Below are positions 60,037 to 64,000 of a stretch of DNA of 64,000 bases, in pieces; the first letter of the stretch is position 1, and every line of letters starts with the position of its first letter. The position numbers and the translations under genes are program-made. This DNA comes from JAFECT01 sp963838235. GTDB lineage: Bacteria > Pseudomonadota > Alphaproteobacteria > Caulobacterales > Caulobacteraceae. The notes under the pieces are model-generated. The model saw only the letters and a program-made list of their open reading frames with translations, was not told where the DNA came from and ran no database searches. The stretch is from the NCBI GenBank assembly GCA_963838235.1, contig CAWIQJ010000006.1:992001-1056000 (forward strand), in the 5' to 3' direction.

Positions 60037-60534
60037 CTATGTGTTCGACAGATACCGGGCGAGCCGGTCGATGGTCTCGTTTCCACCCTCGGTGACCTTG
60101 TAGATCGCGGCCGCGCGGTCGCGGGCTTCGCGCGTCGGGAACAGCATGCGCAGGGTGAGTTTCGTCTGCTCACCGCGGGCCTCGAAGATCCAGCTGGACT
60201 CCGCCTGAATGTCCCGGTCTTCCAATCGGCCGCCGCCGAGCAGTCGGTAAACGATGCGCTCGGGCCGCACGACCTCGACGAACACACAGTTGTTCGCATA
60301 GTCGGTTCCGTCCGGGCCGTGCATGACGCTTTCCCAGACGCCGCCGGGGCGCAGGTCCATCTTGTAGATGGTGATGGAGAATCCGGACGGGCCCCACCAT
60401 TTCGCCAGGCGCACGGGATCGCTCCACGCCTCCCAGATCAGCTCGCGCGGCGCATCGAGGATGCGGGTAAGGACGACCTCGCGGTCGCTGACGGTCAGGT
60501 CGCCGTCACCGGGATTTCTTGGTTGGCCGCCCAC
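60037..60534 (-). CDS. SRPBCC/AHSA1 domain protein
   Basis: The 165-residue protein is an Aha1-C/SRPBCC (START-like) domain: REVVLTRILDAPRELIWEAWSDPVRLAKWWGPSGFS, LRPGGVWESVMHGPDG and GGNETIDRLARYL. These bind hydrophobic ligands. Pairing with an ArsR regulator gene, here overlapping by 29 bases, is a common arrangement. The start is a GTG at 60534 after GAGAAGGCGC. The ligand is unknown. Confidence 0.88.
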   Translation of the reverse strand: MGGQPRNPGDGDLTVSDREVVLTRILDAPRELIWEAWSDPVRLAKWWGPSGFSITIYKMDLRPGGVWESVMHGPDGTDYANNCVFVEVVRPERIVYRLLGGGRLEDRDIQAESSWIFEARGEQTKLTLRMLFPTREARDRAAAIYKVTEGGNETIDRLARYLSNT

Positions 60535-60862
60535 GCGCCTTCTCCCGCTTCATGGTCTGCAGATAGTCGTCGAGGCGGTCGAGCGTCCCCATCCAGAAGT
60601 CGCGATAGTCCTCGACCCAGTCCGCCACCTCCTTCAACGGCGACGCCTCCAGGCGGCAGGGCCGCCATTGCGCGCTGCGTCCGCGCGCGACGAGACCGGC
60701 GCCCTCCAGAACCTTCAGATGTTTCGAGACGGCGGGCTGGCTGATGTCGAACGGCGCGGCGAGCTCCATCACCGAGGTTTCCCCCTGCATCAGCCGCGCG
60801 AGAATGGCGCGCCGGGTGGGGTCGGCGAGGGCCGCAAAGGTCGCGGTGAGCGGGTCCGGCAT
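60506..60862 (-). CDS. ArsR family HTH regulator
   Basis: The 118-residue protein has the ArsR/SmtB winged helix: DPLTATFAALADPTRRAILARL, MELAAPFDISQPAVSKHLKVLEGAGLVARG. The metal-binding Cys pair of ArsR/SmtB sensors is absent, so it belongs to the metal-independent subgroup that pairs with AHSA1 proteins. It likely represses its own operon through the AT-rich palindromes just upstream. Confidence 0.9.
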   Translation of the reverse strand: MPDPLTATFAALADPTRRAILARLMQGETSVMELAAPFDISQPAVSKHLKVLEGAGLVARGRSAQWRPCRLEASPLKEVADWVEDYRDFWMGTLDRLDDYLQTMKREKARGRPTKKSR

Positions 60863-60875
60863 GGCGCTATATCAC

Positions 60876-60905
60876 CGATCAGTTATATAACATATTGGTT
60901 ATATA
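60876..60905. promoter_or_regulatory. AT-rich palindromic operator of the ArsR/AHSA1 operon
   Basis: GTTATATAAC (60882-60891) is a perfect 10-bp palindrome, followed by GGTTATATA at 60897-60905, 20-43 bases before the ArsR start, in an AT-rich patch. It fits an ArsR-type operator overlapping the promoter. Confidence 0.5.
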
Positions 60906-60955
60906 CAGAGCGCGCGGTGGGCGTCAAGGGGCCGGCGCGGACTGTGGAGTTTCGG

Positions 60956-61687
60956 CTAGTCCCCGACCAGCCTGGCCCAGTTCAGCGCATGCACCCGCCC
61001 GCGGCCGAGCGCGCAGGCGACCGGCGCGCCGGAGAACAGGCCCGCGAACGCCGGGTCGCGCACGTTCAGGCCGCCGGCATAGGCGCCGAAGGCCGGCAGG
61101 ATCATCCGTTCGCCGTCGGTGAGGAAACAGCGCGCCCGCACCGCGCGCGCATGGCCGCGCACCTTCGACGCCGGATGCAAATGGCCCGCGAGTTCTCCGC
61201 GCACCGGGCGCGGCGACGGCTCGTGCACCAGGTTGAGGCCGTCGATGTTCAGGGTGTCGCGCACTTCGCCGGGCAGAAAGCGTGGACCGTCCGCGTCGTG
61301 GTTGCCGACCACCCAGACCAGCGCCGTGCGCGCCGCCAGCGCCTCGATGCGCGCAATGTCGCTCTCGTGCAGGCGCCCTTCCGCCTTGCCGTCGTGGAAG
61401 CTGTCGCCCAGCAGCACCGTCGTTAAGGGCTTGCGCCGTTCGACCTCCGCCTCAAGTCGTCCGAGCGTGTCGCGCGTATCGTAGGGCGGCAGCAGCTGGC
61501 CGCGCGCGGCGTAGGACGAGCCCTTCTCCAGGTGCAGGTCCGCCGCAATCAGCACGCGGCTCCCCGCCAGCCACAGCGCGCCCGACGCGCAGAGCACAGC
61601 CTCCACCCCCGCCACGCGCATCACCAGCCCACCGCAGGAGGCGCGGCGGAAGGCGGGCGGCGGAAACAGGGTGGCGGCTTCGCTCAA
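60956..61687 (-). CDS. pdeM: Ligase-associated DNA damage response endonuclease PdeM
   Basis: The 243-residue metallophosphoesterase has the motifs LIAADLHLEKG, LLGDSFHD, VWVVGNHD, GELAGHLHP and HARAVRARCFL, matching PdeM. In many bacteria this gene accompanies a DEXH helicase (Lhr-type), a ligase and an exonuclease in a DNA repair set. Its ATG overlaps the helicase stop by four bases, giving an operon helicase-pdeM. The ligase and exonuclease genes are not in the window but may lie elsewhere. Confidence 0.93.
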   Translation of the reverse strand: MSEAATLFPPPAFRRASCGGLVMRVAGVEAVLCASGALWLAGSRVLIAADLHLEKGSSYAARGQLLPPYDTRDTLGRLEAEVERRKPLTTVLLGDSFHDGKAEGRLHESDIARIEALAARTALVWVVGNHDADGPRFLPGEVRDTLNIDGLNLVHEPSPRPVRGELAGHLHPASKVRGHARAVRARCFLTDGERMILPAFGAYAGGLNVRDPAFAGLFSGAPVACALGRGRVHALNWARLVGD

Positions 61688-64000
61688 ACGTCTTCCTCCA
61701 GCGCCTCGGCGATCAGCTCCTCGGCGTTCTCTTCCAGTATGGCCTCATGCGCCGCCCCGAATACCGGCTCGCGGCCGATCTCCAGCAGCACCGGCACCGC
61801 GAACGGCGAGACGCGGGGCAGGGCCACCGGCGTGATGCGGCCCTTGATGCGCTGAAGCAAGCGCGCCAGCCGCGCCACGTCCAGCTGCCCCGACGCCGCA
61901 TCGGCGCGCGCGCAGCGCAGCAGCAAATGGTCCGGCTGATGCCGGCGCAGTACGTCGTAGATCAGGTCGGTGGAAAAGGTGATCTGGCGCCCGGACTTCT
62001 CCTCACCGGGAAATCGCCGTTCGATCAGGCCCGACAACTCCGCGCACTGGCGAAAGGCGCGCTTCATCATCACGCTCTCCTCGAGCCACGCTTCCAGGTC
62101 GTCACCCAGCATGTCTTCCTGGAACAACTGGTCGAAGTCGAGATCGCCCAGCGGCCGCATGGCCCACAGCGCCAGGGCATAGTCGTTGGCGACGAAACCG
62201 AGCGGGTGCTTGTTCAACCGCTCCAGCCGGCGCGCCAGCAACTGACACAGCGTCCCGTGGCTGATCCGCCCGTCGAACGGATAGCAGACGAGGTAGTGGC
62301 GCGAACCCCGGCGGAAGGTCTCCACCAGCATTTCGTTCTCGTGCGGAATGTGCGAGCGGCGCGACTGGATCTCCAGCCATTCGTTCACATCGTAGGGCAG
62401 GCGCTTCCACGCGCTCTCGTCGGCGATCATCCGGCGCACGCGCTTGGCCAGATAGGTCGACAGGGCGAACTTCGACCCGCCCCAGCTCGGCACCCGCGGA
62501 TCGGAATTGGCCGGCGCCCGGGTGACATAGGCGTCGAGCCCGTCCACCGAACTCGAACCGCCAGATCTGGCCCGCGAAGATGAAGGTGTCGCCTTGGGTC
62601 AGTTGTTCGATGAAGCCCTCCTCCATCTCGCCGATCTTGCGCCCGAAGCCGCGGCCCTTGCCGCTGGTCACCCGGATCGAGAGCATTGGAATGTCGACGA
62701 TGGCGCCCACGTTCAGCCGGTGGCGCTGGGCGAACTGGCCGTTGCGCACGCGCCAACGACCGTCGCGATCCTCGACGATGCGGCGAAAGCGGTCGTAGGT
62801 TTTCAGCGCATAGCCGCCGGTCGACACGAAATCGAGCACCCGGTCGAAGTCTTCGCGCAGCAGGTCGCGATAGGGGCCGCTGGTGCGGATTTCAGCGTAG
62901 AGGTCGTCGGCCTGGAACGGTTCGCCGCAGGCGCAGCCCATGACGTGTTGCGCCAGAATATCCTGCGCGCCCGTACGCTCCGCATCGCCGTCGAGGTCGT
63001 TGTCAGCGACGGCTTCTTTCGCCGCCTCGCACTCCAGCACTTCGAATCGGTGCGCGGGCACCAGCACCGCGCGCGACGGTTCGTCGAGCCTGTGGTTGGC
63101 GCGGCCGATGCGTTGGATCAGGCGCGCCGACCCCTTGGGCGCCGCGAGCTGGATGACCAGGTCCACCGCGCCCCAGTCGATGCCGAGGTCCAGCGTCGAG
63201 GTGCACACCACCGCGCGCAACTCCCCGCGCGTCATGGCGGCCTCGACCCGGCGCCGCTGTTCCGGCGCCAGCGAGCCGTGGTGCAAAGCGATCGGCAGGC
63301 CGTCCTCGTTGATCTCCCACAGCATCTGAAAGGCCATCTCGGCCTGGAAGCGGGTGTTGACGAACACCAGGGCGGTCTTGGCTTGTTTGATAATCTGATA
63401 GACGTCGCCGATGGCGTGTTTGGCGGTCCATCCGCTCCACGGCGTGCCGCCCGAGGCCAGCACCTCGACCACGGGCACGGCGCCGGGATCGCCCAGCACC
63501 AGGTCCGCCGTCCCCGGCTGCGGCGCCAGCCACCGGCGCAGCATGTCCGGATCGTTCACCGTCGCCGACAGTCCCGTGCGACGCAGCCGCGGCGCAAATT
63601 GCTGCAACCGCGCGAGCCCCAGGTTCAACAGGTCGCCACGCTTGGACCCGTGCAAGGCATGGATCTCATCCAACACCACGGTCGACAGGTCGGAGAACCA
63701 GTCGCGCGCTCCCTCCCACGCACAAAACAGCGCCAGCTGTTCCGGCGTGGTCAACAGAATGTCCGGCGGATTGACCTTCTGCCGCTGCCGCTTGGAGACC
63801 GGCGTGTCCCCCGTGCGCGTCTCGACCCGCACGTTTAACCCCATCTCCGCCACCGGCGTGTTCAGGTTCCGCTCCACATCCACCGCCAGCGCCTTCAACG
63901 GCGAGATGTAGAGGGTGTGCACCCCCGGCCTGCGGTTCGGCGCCGGCCGCTCCGCCAGCTCAATCAGCGACGGCAGGAACCCGCCCAGGGTCTTACCGCC
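61684..64000 (-). pseudogene. Ligase-associated DEXH-box helicase (Lhr family), frameshifted, N-terminus outside window
   Basis: The frame is open at the right edge, where the first residues are GGKTLGGFLPSL, the Walker A lysine region. Further motifs are YISPLKALAVDV (Ia), TTPEQLALF, VLDEIHALHGSKRG (DEXH), TGLSATV (III), VFVNTRFQAE (IV), HHGSL and QRIGRANHR (VI). After FAGQIWRFEF the frame breaks near 62547; removing one base restores VDGLDAYVTRAPAN and the C-terminal domain down to 61684. The domain order is that of the helicase paired with PdeM in a repair operon. The indel is probably an assembly error. Confidence 0.88.

Noticed and set aside
62594..63838. 414-codon plus-strand open frame
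   Set aside because: Antisense to the helicase gene with complete helicase motifs.
1..64000. CRISPR array, prophage, integron or insertion sequence
   Set aside because: No regularly spaced direct repeats, phage structural genes, integrase or transposase frames were found on either strand. The only repeats are inverted intergenic units.

Overview
The window is a high-GC, gene-dense chromosomal segment of an alphaproteobacterium, most likely from or near the Caulobacterales. The support is a gcrA gene (49704-50180), a PodJ/SEL1-type polarity protein with the characteristic N-terminus (55634-58402), TTAA-N7-TTAA (CtrA-type) sites next to cell-cycle genes, a long-form dCTP deaminase, and the ligase-associated helicase/PdeM repair pair. 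There are no prophages, transposases or CRISPR arrays. One tRNA, tRNA-Gly(CCC), was found. Several families of long intergenic inverted repeats are scattered through the window.

Layout. 1-9.5 kb: secreted or periplasmic proteins (a BNR-repeat propeller cut by the left edge, an M14 carboxypeptidase, a DUF4185 protein, an alpha/beta hydrolase) and two tiny membrane proteins. 9.6-11.5 kb: a TIGR03032 protein between two terminators, and a DUF6496 protein. 11.7-14.7 kb: phoR-phoU-phoB with a triple PHO box and no pst genes between them. 14.9-22.3 kb: small membrane proteins, Hsp33, a membrane/XRE/membrane module, a TraB/GumN protein, the tRNA, VOC proteins and a TPR-retropepsin whose catalytic Asp is Asn. 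22.4-26.2 kb: an OPT transporter, D-cysteine desulfhydrase and aspartate-racemase-like operon. 26.4-34.4 kb: a GDSL autotransporter, a SerB-SerA fusion, an S9 peptidase and two hypothetical proteins.

34.3-44.9 kb is the most unusual region. It holds an eight-gene minus-strand operon: class I-like HMG-CoA reductase, UbiA-type prenyltransferase, PEP-synthase-like enzyme, BtaA/DUF3419 aminocarboxypropyltransferase-like protein, polyprenol-kinase-like membrane protein, GNAT, OleC-like adenylate-forming ligase and a four-helix membrane protein. All seven junctions are 4-base stop/start overlaps. A divergent TetR gene with two tandem palindromic operators faces it. I read it as an uncharacterised isoprenoid or lipid biosynthetic cluster; the product is unknown.

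44.9-47.6 kb: a secreted protein, an ECF sigma factor and a transmembrane ankyrin protein. The first and last share a near-identical 23-residue segment resembling a TonB box. 47.6-55.4 kb: OsmC, Dcd, ApaG, GcrA, an ABC-2 permease, argD, argF (separated by an inverted-repeat element) and an MprF-like protein. 55.6-64 kb: the PodJ-like protein, a proline-rich membrane protein, an ArsR/AHSA1 pair, PdeM and the helicase cut by the right edge.

At least six otherwise intact genes carry single-base frameshifts at short homopolymers (about 7141, 10572, 21696, 23373, 23646, 58473 and 62547). Their number and context fit residual assembly errors better than decay.
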